Positions 21,523 to 33,480 are shown, numbered from the stretch's first letter. The stretch: DNA of 64,000 bases from Paratinospora sagittata (GCA_035771175.1 CM069593.1:37119741-37183740), one strand, 5' to 3'. The notes: generated from the letters alone by a model not told the origin. Translations and numbers: made by a program.

Positions 21523-22027
21523 TATAGGCCATGCCTTTTGCACGTGGATAAATTTATGTCAACACCATCAATCAAACGTTTTAAAGAAACTTTAAATATT
21601 TGAGAATGATAGGTGCTACCAAAACTCAAAATGAAACTCATAGCGAAACTTTCAATCAAGATTGTCACTTTTGCCCTTTTAAGTTACAACACCAACACTC
21701 TTTTGGTTTCCTTCTTTAACTAGGGCCAAAATGTCAATCATGACTTAAAGTTATGTGACTCACACTTAAAGAATAATTTGCAGCATAAAACCAATTTTAA
21801 CTCTTACGACAGGATACAAACAATGGTGATTACATGCAAGGGCTTCTTGCTCCCTTCAAAACTTTTAGCGATGCTTGGCATTTTGGCCATAAGAAATTAT
21901 CTCTTGTATTTCGTTTCTTACAGCAAATAAAGCTTATGAAATTTCACTTCTTTGCTTATGAAGTCCCACTCTCTACTTCGTCCTGCCACATAGTGAAAGA
22001 AAGGGAACAAAAGCACATAGCTATTAC
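21523..22027. other. Unassigned sequence
   Basis: AT-rich. A short open stretch at 21,834-22,027 (MQGLLAPFKTFSDAWHFGHK-like) has no recognised motif, and the solo LTR has cut it. The text resumes after 23,480. I cannot name it, and it may be flanking DNA that pre-dates the insertions. Confidence 0.4.
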
Positions 22028-23480
22028 TGATGCTTGCAAACCGCAAGTGTATGATTGCCAAGTTATAATATAAACAGATGAGAATCGAATATCGTCCTCA
22101 GGGATAGTGTTAGTACACTAATTATATCATTCCTAGCTTTAACTTTATCTAAATAACTGAATTCTAATGATCAATGAAACCAAACAATAACTAAACTAAA
22201 ATACTAAACGAAATAACAATTTATGAGAATTTTCTGGAGAGAAATCACTATTAAAAATATCTAGATATTAGATTTCACCTAAATATCAATTATGCAATAT
22301 TAGACATGCTCACTATCAAATTATTATTCAAGTTTATAAGTCAAAATCCTATAATCTCTAACACCCTCTGTCGAGTGTTGCATTAGAACCTATCACCAAA
22401 ATAGGGTTTCAATTTGTCGATAAAAACCCGTATTTTAATAATGCGTTACGCTTTGTAATTTTCCTACAACTTCATGCAACGTTGTATACCTCTATCGATA
22501 CTACAACCATCACATGTCATATTTCTCATGATCCAACCTAGAGAACCCTCTATCGAGTGCCGCCCCCCAAGTCTATGATCAATCGATCCATGATCAAGAG
22601 ATCGATAGCATTAAGCATAGAAAAATATAAATAAACTATGAATAAATCATTGTTAATAAACAAAAGCTAATACTATTGCATAAAATCTAATATAGGATCC
22701 ATCTCTTCCTTAGAGTAACAAATTAGTTCATACTTTGATATAATGAAACCCAAAACAAGTATAAAAACCAGAAATAAAACATCAAAATCAAACTAGTTTC
22801 TATGGAACTTGTCGAATCTGCGCCTTGTTTCCAAGCCAATTTCTCCGCGTTCCTTCGCTCCTAGCCGTCTCATTCTCTTCTCTCGTGTATCCTCCTTGAA
22901 AAAAACCTTTAGTTTGATATATTATATGCCCCACTTGTCGTCGTCCAAAATCCAAATTAGAAAGTCCTGAAAAATTGAAATCGCAAAGGGCAACCCTAGC
23001 GCCGCCGGTGGCGTCGTGGTGCCTAGATAAACATTTCCAGCGCCGCGGCTCTTCGTTAAGATTGTTCCAGCGCCGCGAGCTGTGCCACGGCTCCCAGAGC
23101 CTCTTCTTTTTAGTAATTCTAGCGCCGCGGCTCGCGGCGCCTAGAACTTCAACTGTTGCGCCTGATTCGTGGCCTTAGCCAATTTTTGCTATTTTCTGCT
23201 TGGGCTCTTCGTGCTTCTCCTTTGCCACTTCTTGTACATGTTCTTCTCATCTAAATCCATGACTAATGCATCTAAACACCTACAAAACAAAGCAAAGCAA
23301 ATTAATAACACACTTAAATATAAATTAAATCAAATTATAAACTAATAAACTAAAATAATGAATAAAAACCCAATTAATTCCTAAACTAACAAATGTATTA
23401 AAACTAACACAAACACATAAAACTAATGCATTAAATGTCCTAAAACATACTCTAAAACCTATCTAAATATGCAACTATCA
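22028..23480 (-). repeat. Solo Athila LTR (1,453 bp)
   Basis: On the minus strand it begins TGATAGTTGCATATTTAGA and ends GCAAGCATCA, homologous to the Athila LTRs here. A perfect 5 bp duplication ATTAC flanks it (22,023-22,027 and 23,481-23,485). No internal element sequence remains, so it is a solo LTR left by LTR-LTR recombination. A GC-rich patch at 22,990-23,160 contains GCGCCGCG-type motifs several times. The short frame over that patch is not a gene. Confidence 0.92.
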
Positions 23481-23566
23481 ATTACCTTAAGCTCTCTAAT
23501 GCCTTATGCCTCTATGGAAAATCGATGCATCTAATCTTCTGATTTTGTTTTAGATGCATAAAAATG

Positions 23567-24035
23567 TTTCTTTTTTGTTTTTGAAAATATGTCATTGATG
23601 GCTCTTTTATTTTAAGATACATTGTACGGTGTATGTAATTTGGATTTACACTAGTTGGACCAGTCAATGGTTGTTGGCAAAGTCCAACAGGACATGCCAC
23701 TTTTTATAAGTTCCATTTTCGTTTGGAATAGCTCTTTCAGAATGCAACTCTAAAAGTCGCCTTTTTAGAAATCAACTCTTTTTGAAAAGGCAACTCTTAG
23801 ATGTATATGAACACCTAGTTTTATAGTCATAAGAGTCGACTTCTAAAAAAGTTACTATTAAAGTTCGCATTTGAAAAGGCTCCTCCAAACGAAAATCAAA
23901 TTTAAAACAGGAGATCCACCCCGTCAGACGCAATCACTTGCTATCCAACTAAGGTAGATCTCAAAATTATGTACTCACAGGATGTCTATCGAAATAGAAG
24001 AGCCATCAATGAAATATTTTCAAATATTCCCAAAA
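23567..24035. mobile_element. Inverted-repeat element (about 470 bp) holding a smaller MITE
   Basis: The left arm (about 23,567-23,665, with CATTGATGGCTCTT) and the right arm (about 23,940-24,035, with AAGAGCCATCAATG) are inverted copies over roughly 95 bp, with scattered mismatches extending to GTAATTTGGATTTACACTAG against its diverged complement. Between them lies the 182 bp MITE at 23,715-23,896. The exact outer ends and the duplication are not clear. Superfamily unknown. Confidence 0.7.
23715..23896. mobile_element. MITE with 13 bp perfect terminal inverted repeats
   Basis: Begins ATTTTCGTTTGGA and ends TCCAAACGAAAAT, exact complements. The inverted similarity continues with mismatches for about 60 bp on each side, so almost the whole element folds. 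No coding capacity. It sits inside the larger inverted-repeat element. Confidence 0.85.
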
Positions 24036-24481
24036 GAAAGGTTATTCTTAAATTTATAACATTGGGAACATGCATGTGTGAAACAAGAAACCAAAGAGAT
24101 GTACGTATAGACATGTTTGAACCCAAGAAGATCACGTTGTAAATAGTTTGTAAAAGTTAGGAAGCAAAGGGGTTGAAAAATTGAAAAGATACCAGGCTTA
24201 AAATAGATAATTCTTAAATTTTGAAGTCCCTAATTGCCCTTATTTTATATTTTTTGAGGTTAGCGGATATTGGGGACTTATGTCCCTCTAACCCCTCCGG
24301 AGCACGACCACAAATACTCAAAGACATTGTTGGCTAACAAGTCGTAAGAGGTGACTCGAAATCGAGACCTTTAGGGTAGTTGCGTTTGTACCCAACCCAT
24401 TGTTAGTTTAGTTACCCTTATAGTTAATGTGCAACTACGCTGTAAAATGGCCCTACGGTGACCGAACTCGAAATAAATTTA
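24036..24481. other. Unassigned sequence
   Basis: Non-coding. A segment around 24,290-24,420 has moderately GC-rich, tRNA-like text (TCGAGACC, GTGACTCGAAATCG) that could be an old SINE. I could not find A and B boxes at the right spacing or a tail. Confidence 0.3.
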
Positions 24482-25829
24482 TCTATACTACTTATAATGC
24501 AAATACTTAAAAGAGTTCACAGGGTGATCAATTTAGCATATATTCTCAAAATACCCTTTCATTCATTAATTGTTTATCATTTTTATACATTAACTTTTGA
24601 AGGGTATTTAGGTAATAGAACAATAAAATTTATTTGATAAGTTTGAAAAAACAAGCTAAAAATTTGTAACTTCCCGTAACTGCCTTGAGATGGTTATTAG
24701 ATTTGGATTCACACGTTTTTTTTTTCACATTCAGTCTTCTTTAACAGTTTTTAAGTTTCAACTTTTACTAACTTGCTTATTCTCTTCTTCATCTATACTA
24801 TATATAAAGCCAATACTTTTAACGATGGTGTGCCGCTTTTTCTAAAAATACCAAAACTACACATTATTTATTAATGCTCAACTAAAATTACATTTAACTA
24901 TGAAACAAAAAATAAGGGCACTTTTGTAAACATCCACAACTTCCTAAAAAGTTGTCACGTTACCCAACCCACTTCTTTAAAAAATTATTTTAAACCTAAG
25001 ACAGACCCAATGCTTATGTCTCTCTTTAGCTTCTTAGCTACATTTACACGTAAAAAGAGTTGATCCTTGTTGTACAATAATAGATTTTCTTAACTTTTTT
25101 TTTGTTTTACTTTTACAACGTTAGTAAATATAAGACAACCTCCTTTTATTTTTTTAGTAATTCTTTAACCCTTTTAACATTTTTTTGTAACTATCGACCT
25201 CTTTTATTCATGTTCAATGCACGTGTCCATGAACTAATGTAATGGTCTATAAAGAGAACAAATGGCAATTTGCCGCTAACTTTCACTATCAATCTCTTAT
25301 CTGGTAAGGAGATCAAATGGGCAACTACTTGAAAGTTTGATCATGGGTGAGTTCATCTGCTTATGTTTAGATTTCTACAAGTTTTTTTTTTTTCTATTAC
25401 TATGAGGAAAATGCAAAAGTGACATTCAAAGTGTACATCACTTAAACACCATTGAATTGCTTCTAATCATGTACTAATATATGATTCGAGGCAATCTAAT
25501 GGTGTATGTGGGTGATGTACACTTTGGATGTACATATTGAATGTCAATGTAGCACTACTTTATTACTAATACCTTAAAATTTCTTAAGATTGCTATGCTT
25601 TTTGGGTTTGTTTGCTTTCAAATGTTAGGAATTCTTCCCTCACTCTTACTTGATGCTTTCAAATGTTAGGATGTACATATATACAGGTTTTTACAGTTTT
25701 TCTTCTACAGCTTTTTCTTTTCTTTTCTTTTTTTTTTGTTAAAAAAAATATTCTACTGTTAGTCATCTATTGATAAAGAAAATCTAATAGCAAATTTATT
25801 TACGTGCAATGCAGGTGCCTATCTACTAG
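24482..25829 (+). mobile_element. Helitron-like segment(s), possibly nested
   Basis: Two A|TCTATACTA-type starts occur, at 24,482 (TCTATACTACTTATAATGC) and 24,792 (TCTATACTATATATAAAGC). Two 3'-type ends occur. At 25,829 there is GTGCAATGCAGGTGCC followed by CTAG and a T. At about 25,237 there is CAATGCACGTGTCC followed by CTAA and a T. The simplest reading is an inner element 24,792-25,237 inside an outer element 24,482-25,829, or else 24,792-25,829 as one unit. No Rep/helicase coding is present. Helitrons insert between A and T without duplication, as seen here. Confidence 0.55.
25418..25547. mobile_element. Small foldback MITE (about 130 bp)
   Basis: The left side contains TGACATTCAAAGTGTACATCAC. 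The right side contains GTGATGTACACTTTGGATG and TTGAATGTCA, its complement with an extra short segment. The two halves (ACACCATTGAATTGC against GCAATCTAATGGTGT) pair through to the centre. It lies inside the Helitron-like region. No clear duplication. Confidence 0.65.
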
Positions 25830-25992
25830 TAACAATAGTATAGGCAAGTTCTTCAAAATTCTTTCCAAGATTAAACTATTTTTCACACCTTTTTCAATGT
25901 CTCAATTCTTTTAAATGTGAAAATTACTCGAATTGAAAAATCATTTTGATCTCCTTATTTAATACTAATAAAAAAAAAGGTGGGAGACTTTT

Positions 25993-26224
25993 GGTGGCGT
26001 TTGATAACTCTATTTGCAACCTCTAAAAAAATAAGGTAATAAACAAAAATCACTTTTTAGATAATTTTTTAATTTTTTTCAACCTTTAATCGAATTAGAG
26101 GTATAACCTCTACAAGAATAAGCCAAAAAACTTTGCTTATTTTAGTAGACCTTAAACCTCTATAACAATTAGATGTTGCTTTTGAAGTACAAGTAGAGGT
26201 TAAATTGAGTTACCAAACACTACC
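25993..26224. mobile_element. MITE with GGTGGCGTTTGATAACTC-type ends
   Basis: The left end GGTGGCGTTTGATAACTC is the near complement of the right end GAGTTACCAAACACTACC, about 232 bp apart. Internal text (ACCTCTA, TAGAGGT) also pairs. No coding. The end sequence resembles common plant hAT- or Mutator-derived MITEs. The target duplication was not established. Confidence 0.65.
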
Positions 26225-26445
26225 TTTGACTTCAATAATTTCATTCAAATCTATACAAAATCAAACATCAAGCAGATGTTAATAAAACATTCCCTTTTGT
26301 GCAAACTGTAACAAATCTTTAGCCTCCAACCGCCCTTTATTGATCAAATGACCAAACAAACGCTTACAATGATCTTTTGCCACAATAATAAATCACTTTG
26401 TTTGGTCGTCAAGTATTAAGCTTAAAGATTTTAGGACTTCAAGAT
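26225..26445. other. Unassigned flank of copia-D
   Basis: No gene or repeat recognised. AAGAT at 26,441-26,445 just before the LTR is the candidate copia-D target duplication, not verifiable because the 3' LTR is not seen. Confidence 0.3.
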
Positions 26446-26677
26446 TGTGAGAGTAACATTAACTTGCAGTTGTAAATATATGTAACGATTGAAACTAACA
26501 GTTGGCAGGTATTTATTAAACATGTTGCTTAGTTAGATGAAATGTTTTATAAGATTTAGCAGTTACAAAGGTTGTTGTTCTGTTGAGTTAGTAACGAGAT
26601 CTTGTACTTACTAAAAGAGACTATAAATAGAGAAGTTTACATTCTCAGTCTCATTTGAGCTTAGATCTAAAAACTCA
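26446..26677 (+). repeat. Copia-D 5' LTR (232 bp)
   Basis: Starts TGTGAGAGTAACATTAAC and ends AAAACTCA, two bases before the tRNA primer site. A short LTR with a central TATA box is typical of Ty1/copia. The start matches the copia-G 3' LTR. Confidence 0.8.
26623..26630 (+). promoter_or_regulatory. TATA box in copia-D LTR
   Basis: TATAAATA about 50 bp before the LTR end. Confidence 0.5.
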
Positions 26678-26679
26678 AA

Positions 26680-26691
26680 TGGTATTAGAGC
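26680..26691 (+). other. Copia-D primer-binding site
   Basis: TGGTATTAGAGC, one base different from the TGGTATCAGAGC complement of initiator tRNA-Met used by plant copia elements. Confidence 0.8.
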
Positions 26692-26708
26692 CTACTTAGA
26701 CCAACGCC

Positions 26709-27627
26709 ATGGCTGCCTCCTCAAGTTCTTCACCGCATGGTTTAGCTCCACGCAGAACACATGACTAGTGATGAACAACACACTGGGATGAGGTTTGAAT
26801 CAGCCTTTGTCTGTAAAATTAGACATAAACAATTTCCTATTATGGAATCTGTGAATATTCTTTCAAATATACGAGGACATAAACTAGAAGGTTTTCTTCT
26901 AGGAACACCATCATGTCCATTAGCAACAATTATGGTCTCAAATGGAAGAGAAACAAAGACACAAATAAATTCTTCCTATGAAGATTGGGTGAGCCAACAT
27001 CACTTGCTTCTTGGTTGGCTGTTGAACTCACTCACAGAGTCTAAATATAGCTTCTCATGAGGCTTGGAAGGCGATAAAGGATTTTTATGGAACACATTAT
27101 TTAGCGAGAGTTCAAATTTCCAAAGAAGCAATGCAAACAAGAAGAAAGGAGTCTTTATCAATTGTGCAGTACCTTGTAAAGATGAAAAAATCTGTTGATA
27201 GTCTTATTGCAGCAAGATAACTGTTTCCTGTAGCTGATCTTGTTTCCTGCACATTAGCATGACTTGGCACCGAGTATCTTCCTTCTACGACTCTTCTATA
27301 GGAGAAAGACAAATTATCTTGGGTTGAATTACAATCGTCTCTCATTAACTTTGATACACAATTAAATTAACTTGTTAATCTATCACTTTCTACTGTTGCG
27401 TCTGCAAATATGGTGTATAACAAGTTTGGTTCAAACGATGTGAATCAGCCTGCGATGAAGACTGGAAACTTCAATCATTAAAATTCTCATATGCAATTGG
27501 CTGGAAACCGGGGATACAGTGGAAATAAAAGAGGAAACAATAAATCTAGAGGCAGAAGCGTTCTACAAATTCCTCATGGGCTACTTGCAAGATCTGTGGC
27601 AAATCTGGGCATTCAGCTGCAATTTGC
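26709..27627 (+). pseudogene. Copia-D gag with zinc knuckle
   Basis: From the ATG at 26,709 a stop appears within 20 codons. Gag text continues in pieces: RGHKLEGFLLGTPSCPLA, YEDWVSQHHLLLGWLLNSLT, then a broken C-terminal half. A complete CX2CX4HX4C knuckle (CKICGKSGHSAAIC) lies at 27,586-27,627. Gag packages the RNA. The same family as copia-C, whose gag aligns along its length. Inactive. Confidence 0.8.
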
Positions 27628-27930
27628 TATTATCGAACGGATTTTAGCTATATGGGATCATCTAGTGCTTCAACACAACCAGGTGCATATGTGACTCCTA
27701 ACACAGTAACTAATCCTGCGTGGATAATGGACAGTGGTGTTATACACCACATCACTAATGATCCTTCCAACAATGTTGCTGCCAATGAATATGAAGGTAT
27801 GTCCAGTCTTGCCTATTTCTCGTATAGGTTGTTCAAATCTGAGATCTAGTTCAAAGAATTTATCATTAAATCAAGTTCTTTGTGAGCCTAATATCAAGAA
27901 AAATCTCCAAAGTATATCTAGATAAACAAG
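27628..27930 (+). pseudogene. Copia-D protease
   Basis: Reads NPAWIMDSGVIHHITND, where the copia protease normally has DSGA; the catalytic D-S-G is retained. Coding runs on to NLQSIS and an in-frame TAA, then stops at 27,930 where copia-C is inserted. The next expected residues, TSDNKVLLEFHSNTWYVKD, appear at 52,368. This shows that copia-D was one element. Confidence 0.8.
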
Positions 27931-28010
27931 TGTGAAACCAGCTCATTAACCTCATGCAACCACCAAAGACCACAGATTAACAAGACGCCCAACACAGTGC
28001 TCGAGGATGG

Positions 28011-29694
28011 TTGTTGCCTCAACATTTCAGATTGGTTCAAAATCTTTCGCGCTGGATTACAGTTTTGGCAGAAAAAAATTTGGTCATCGAGGAGGTTACC
28101 AAAACGAGGTCATTCAAACTTCAGATCGGAGCTGAGGCAGCGAATTGGTTGGGATTTGTGGGGGTGCAAAACAAGGCTAGGAGTTCCAGAAGTGGTAATA
28201 GATGCTCAAGGAAAAAAACTTTCAGGGATGCTATCGGGGTGCTCTTCTTTGAGGATCTCAAGAATGATAGAGGCAAGTTCTTGAGGATTTTAAGGGCGGC
28301 GAACGGTCATGCAAAAGTGATCATCATTCCGGGTGATGACGGCAAGGGATGGAACACCTTTAGGGCAGGAATCCTCAAGGCCAAGTCGGTTTGGGAAAAA
28401 GGTAAACATATGCCTCAGCCTCAACCTCGAGGCCAAGTTTTGAACACCTCGTATGCCAAGGTATTGAAGACATCACGGCGTGAGGATCGGGACGGGGGTG
28501 ATGGTCGATATGTTGAGAGCAGGAAGCCCCATGGCTCAGCTAAAATAGACGTGGGTATGATGAAACTATGGAGTGTCGCGACGGTTGTGTCCAGAAGTAG
28601 CCCCTTAGTCTAATGGGGATCTCCACACAGAGACATCTTCGTGGCTTTGGGAAGACTAATTTTTCTATCCATTATGTCGGATGACAGGGCGGTCTTGTGG
28701 TGTTGCAATGAAGACGAGAGGCGGTTTCTCATTAAGAACTTCCAATCATCAAAGGTGAGTGTCACGGAGTGGAATGACAATTCACAGTGGGTTTATCCCA
28801 ACTTTGTTTGCTCTAATGAATGGATTGGAGTTTGTGGTCTTCCATACTACTGTTGGACTCAGGAGGTTTTTGTTAAGATTGGAGATGTCTATGGGGGTCT
28901 GCTACAAGTGCACGAAGACACCAAGGAATTGGCATACCTTAGGCCCGCAAAGCTTAAGGTCAGGGGTCTCTCAGATGGGCAAGATCTTACCTTCGTTCCA
29001 TACGCTATCTCTTACAAATGAAGATTACGAAGTTAAACTTTTCAAAACCAGTATTGAAGGGTCAAGGCGGAAGTTCACCCCTAATGTCCAGGCGAATCGA
29101 CCGATCGGTGAGAAAATGGAGTTGATGCGTGAGGCGGCAGATGGTCTCAACCGGAGGACCAAGGCTGGCGATGACCCGGGTAGCAGAGGAGACGTGCGTA
29201 GCAAGGCACCACAATGTGGAAGGGTGGATGACGTACCCCCTCTGACACAGGCGTTTAATGCTCCTAATACTTGTCTCACCAAAGGAAATTCAAATGTTAT
29301 AACAGGTGGCGGGGGCAGTCATTTTGCAGAGAGATCTCTGATAACTGATTTGGCAGAGAGGTCTCTAGCAGCAGATATGGTCCACCATCGTCCTTTGGAG
29401 TTGGGTGCTAGAGGCCTAGTCACTACTGGTCCCAGGAATGAGTGCCCAGTTGTGGGCCTTGTAGGAGGTCCAGCTTCTTGGGCTGATGGTCGCAGTGAGA
29501 CGTCTGGATCCAATAGCCCACATGCAGAGGCAGGCCGTAACACTAGCCACAAAGCCCACATTAAGGATGAAAACGATTGTAGTCGTGGTCAGGTTTGCGA
29601 CAGCGTCATGGGCTCAATTAAGATTAAGGATGGGTGCACCACGCACGTGTTCGATACTTTTAAATCAGTCTTTTCCTCGTCATTCAGCTCATAA
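28011..29694 (+). pseudogene. LINE ORF1 (RNA-binding/DUF4283-like) protein
   Basis: The frame from 28,011 has a stop near 28,613 and resumes in the same frame to about 29,021. It then shifts to a frame open until 29,694. The segment WIGVCGLPYYCWTQEVFVKI then GDVYGGLLQVHEDT is the conserved core of plant LINE ORF1 proteins (RRM-like DUF4283). It is followed by ARI/AKLKVRG-type text and a low-complexity polar C-terminus. ORF1 binds LINE RNA. Start not assigned. Inactive. Confidence 0.7.
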
Positions 29695-30643
29695 AGCCCC
29701 CTTCGACAATATGTACACTGGAATGGTGGTCGAGAACTTAGTTCTGGGTCTCGAAGACATCGGCGAGGCAGGGATCACGGACCGTTTAGGGGTGACAAAT
29801 ATGTAGAGAGGAACCTGGTGAAATCTGCTACTCTCCAAAGGCCGAGAGTGTCATGGAGAGAAATCTCAAAACCTCCCATCGTGGGGTGATTCAGGGGAAG
29901 CAGTCCTCGGGTGTTCTTAGGTCGGGATCCTCGAGGATCCAGCTATGAAGGAAACAGGCTAGCCATAATGTGGGCAACAACATGTTCGAGGAGGTGAGTT
30001 TTTGGGATGGCGACCAGGGCGACAAGGAAGCTGAAGGCGGTAAGGCTCCTTCGGTGGCATTGATTGAATCATTCTCCTCTTCAGAAGTAGGGTGGGACAC
30101 AGAGGTGGCGCTCGGTAATACTTTGTTTGATGGTCAAGTGAGCCACACCAACCTGGTAGACGGTACGTTAGTTGGTATTCATGTTTTATCTAACATGCAT
30201 AGATATTCTTCTCTCCCTTGCTTTCTATCCACTCTGAATGCCCAAGGATCTATCTTCCCCAATACCGACCTACAACCCAATGTCAATCACCAAACTCAAA
30301 ACCCAATGAACCATTAAAGTATGCCTTTCTGTGAAAAATCCCTGTCAAGGGTTGTTTCTACGAGCAATTCCCAATAGTGTATTGAGTGCAGAAGGGGTGC
30401 TTCTGTGTCAACGGAACAACAACTGGGTCAGCTTGGTGGCGGGGATGGTGCCAAGAAGTGTTCCAGGTTAATCTCTGTTGATTCTCAGGAGGTGCTGGCT
30501 GACTACATGAGCAAAATGGACTTGAAAGTGTGCAAGATTCAAAGAGATCAGATAATAGAGAGCATCAAGAACTTTAAAGGGCCACTGAACATACGTTTCT
30601 TGACAAAAGAAGCTACTAGCAATCTGGAAAAAGTGTTGTCAAG
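29695..30643 (+). pseudogene. LINE inter-domain region, decayed
   Basis: Short coding-like pieces without recognised domains (for example 29,970-30,317 and 30,405-30,647). They are probably the end of ORF1 and the spacer before the endonuclease. No separate gene is supported. Confidence 0.4.
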
Positions 30644-31528
30644 ATGAAGATCCGTTCATGGAATATCAGGGGATGTGGTTCAGGAGCAAAAAGATGTTTG
30701 ATAAGGAGAACACTTCAGAAGACAAATCCAGACATAGTAATCCTTCAGGAAACAAAGAAGGAGATGATTGGAAGGAAACTTATTGGGCAACTATGGAATT
30801 CCATGTTTAAAGGGTGTTCTTATAATCCATCAGAAGGTACAGCTGGAGGAATCTTGATTGCTTGGGACTCGAGGTCGATTCAAGTGTCTGCAAGTCTACT
30901 GGGCAACTACTCATTCTTGGTTCTTATTGAGCAATAAGAATCAGAACCGTGGTGGTTGTTGGGAGTTTATGGTCCACATTCGTCGACGGATAGACAGCTT
31001 TTTTGGGATGAACTTGTTGGCCTTTCTGTGGTATATGCCAATACATGGTGTGTGGGAGGGGATTTCAACACAGTTAGATCCACTTCAGAGAAACTCAATA
31101 GTACAAGGCTGACAAGCAGCATGCAGCTCTTCGATCAGTTGATCTGTGACTGGGATTGAAGGACCCACCATTACTCAATGCTAAGTACACTTGGTCAAAT
31201 TTTTGGACTGTTCCCATTTGTTGCAGGCTAGATAGGTTCTTGTTGTTAGAAAACTAGGAGAGAATCTTCCCATTTTATAAATAGGAAGCACTACCTAGGC
31301 TCACATCCGATCACAGGCCGATATTGTTGGACACTAAAGAGGTCAAATGGGGGTCATTACCATTCAAATTCGAGAATGCTTGGTTGTCATGCAAAGATTT
31401 TACAGCCAGATCTAAATTATGGTGGCAAATGATAGATTCTTTTGGGAGAGAAGGGCATAGGTTCATGGTGAAGCTGAAAAAGATGAAGGAATTGATTAAA
31501 TCATGGAAGAGAGGTTTTTGATGCAAAT
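30644..31528 (+). pseudogene. LINE apurinic-type endonuclease
   Basis: Starts MKIRSWNIRGCGSGAKRCLI, then NPDIVILQETKKEM, the N-I-R-G and Q-E-T signatures of the L1 endonuclease. In the next frame it reads LLGVYGPHSSTDRQLFWDEL and CVGGDFNTVRS. SDHRPI-like text follows near 31,300 (SHPITGR, mutated). The enzyme nicks target DNA to prime reverse transcription. At least three frame changes or stops, so inactive. Confidence 0.85.
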
Positions 31529-32356
31529 TTGTTAAAAAAGATGGAGCTAGAAGACTTGATCAGGGATCTTGATAGGGAGGAGGAGGGTGCAGGATGGAAC
31601 CAGGAGATGGAGGCCTTTCGATCTCTATATAAGGTTAATCTGATGGAGATATGCATAAGGGATGATAGAGTTGTTTTGCCAAAGGAAAAAATTAGGTGGT
31701 TGAAAGTAAGCGATGCAAACTCAAAATTCTTCACCATTGTGGCTGATTGTTTGGGAAGATTAATGTCTAGAACGAGGCAGTTTTCTTTGATTGAGGGGTT
31801 CTCAGTTGGAAAGGTAAAAGTGGAAATATCCCATTTACAGTTCGCCGACAACACACTATTCTTCTTGAAAGGTGGAGAGGAGAACGTACTGAATGCGATA
31901 CAGATTCTTAACTATTTCAACTTTATGTCTGGATTGAAGATTAACGTGTCTAAATGCCAGATTTCAGGTATAAATATGGAAGCAAGAACAATCCTCCAAT
32001 TGGCAAACAAAGTTGGATGTTCGATGGGGTTTTGGCCATTACAGTACCACGGACTACCATTAGGAGGGAATCCTCTGAGTGCAGGCTTTTGGGAACCGAT
32101 TATGTCCAAAATCAACCGGCCTCTCGAAGGGTGGAAGAGAGTTTTTCTCTCTAAAGGTGGTCGATTGGCGCTAATTTGTGCGGTACTTTCAACGTTAGCA
32201 ACTTATTACCTATCTCTATTCAAAATACCCATTGGGATAGCGGGCCAAATTGAGAAGAAGTTTAAGTCTTTCTTTTGGAGTGGGCAAGAAGGATATGCCA
32301 GTTTAGTGAATTGGAAAGTTTTGCAATCGCCTGTGAGTAAGGGGGCCTGGGCATAG
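31529..32356 (+). pseudogene. LINE reverse transcriptase, internally deleted
   Basis: Begins with the pre-RT region (WLKVSDANSKFFTIVADCLG) and jumps at once to RLMSRTRQF and ISHLQFADNTLFF, where FADD normally holds the two catalytic aspartates (here FADN). The long fingers-palm section that should separate them is missing, so a deletion of about 1 kb or more is inferred. It continues with SGLKINVSKCQISGIN, LQYHGLPLGGNPLS, KGGRLALICAVLSTL. 275 codons are open across the deletion. Confidence 0.85.
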
Positions 32357-33480
32357 GAAACATTTGTAAGAGAAATGTGGCCTTATGTAGTAAATGGTTG
32401 TGGCGCTATTTCAAGGAGAATGAATCATTGTGGGCATGTGTGGTAAGAAGTAAATATGGGGAGGTTAGCTTGCAGGGGCAGGCAAGCAATGTTGGAAGGT
32501 TGGGAAGATTTTCGTATAGAAGTCCATGGAAATTCATTCATTCACTTGGGATACAATTCTTTTCACATACGACACCAAACCTGAGTAAGGGAGACACATT
32601 TCGTTTTTGGGAAGATCATTGGCTAGGAAATTCCACTTTGGCACACTCTTATCCTCACCTTTACAGGTTGTCCACTCTTCACAATAAACCTATCACTTCA
32701 TTTTTTACCCATTCCCACAACACCTCACCCACTTCTAATTCTATAACATGGAACCTTCAATTCCCAAGACAATTGACCTCTAGAGAACAAATTGAGAATG
32801 TTCCATTATTAGATTGTTTGGCCCAGATTTGTCTCTCTAACCAACCCGATAGCCTTATATGGTGTCCATCCTTCACCAACCTTTTCTCATATAAATCATT
32901 CTATGCACCCTCTTTGATTCCTCATCCCTACCTTCATTCCCATTATCAGATATCTTATGGCATGTTAAAGTACCAACTAAGATTAGGTTATTTGCTTGGC
33001 TTGTGGCTCATAAGAGAATCAACACATATGAGATGTTGCAGAGGCGAGCATCGAACTGGTATTTATCTCCACATTGCTGCCTACTTTGCATGGAGGAAGG
33101 GGAACATGTGGACCATCTATTTGTCTCGCGTCGCACAATCAGAAGCATTTGGCAAAAATGGGTTATTCTTTTTTGTTATCAGTACACACCCCCACAGACA
33201 ATTGAGGAAATGTTTTCTACTTCTCATCTTAATTACCTATCCAAAGCCACAAGAGAAACAGGCCCCATTGCCATGTATACAACTATATGGTCTATTTAGC
33301 TTGAGCGAAATCGAAAGGTCTTCAAGGATTTTTGCAAGAATGAGGCTCAATTATGGGAGGGCATCAGGTTACTTGCTTGCTCATGGGTGTGTGCATCGGA
33401 TTAGGGAAATGGGTTCCCGATGTCTGCTTGGATGTACAATTGGGGAAATTGCTTGTAGCTGCACCTTACTTGGTATTGAT
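32357..33480 (+). pseudogene. LINE C-terminal zf-RVT region
   Basis: After a stop the text continues with LCSKWLWRYFKENESLWACV and GDTFRFWEDHWLG, the standard post-RT region of plant LINEs. In another frame there is a CX2C...HX4-type zinc region (CCLLCMEEGEHVDHLFVSR) near 33,070-33,130, the zf-RVT domain. Broken by frame changes near 32,990 and 33,290. Confidence 0.8.

Noticed and set aside
21834..22073. Possible small host gene exon (MQGLLAPFK...)
   Set aside because: It runs across the solo LTR boundary at 22,028 and shows no recognisable domain. Kept only as unassigned flank.
22975..23178. GC-rich open frame on the plus strand
   Set aside because: It lies antisense in the solo Athila LTR and covers the GCGCCGCG patch. 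No similarity to known proteins recognised.
24290..24420. Possible tRNA-derived SINE
   Set aside because: Some TCGAGACC/GACTCGAAATCG text resembles a B box, but no correctly spaced A box, tail or duplication was found.
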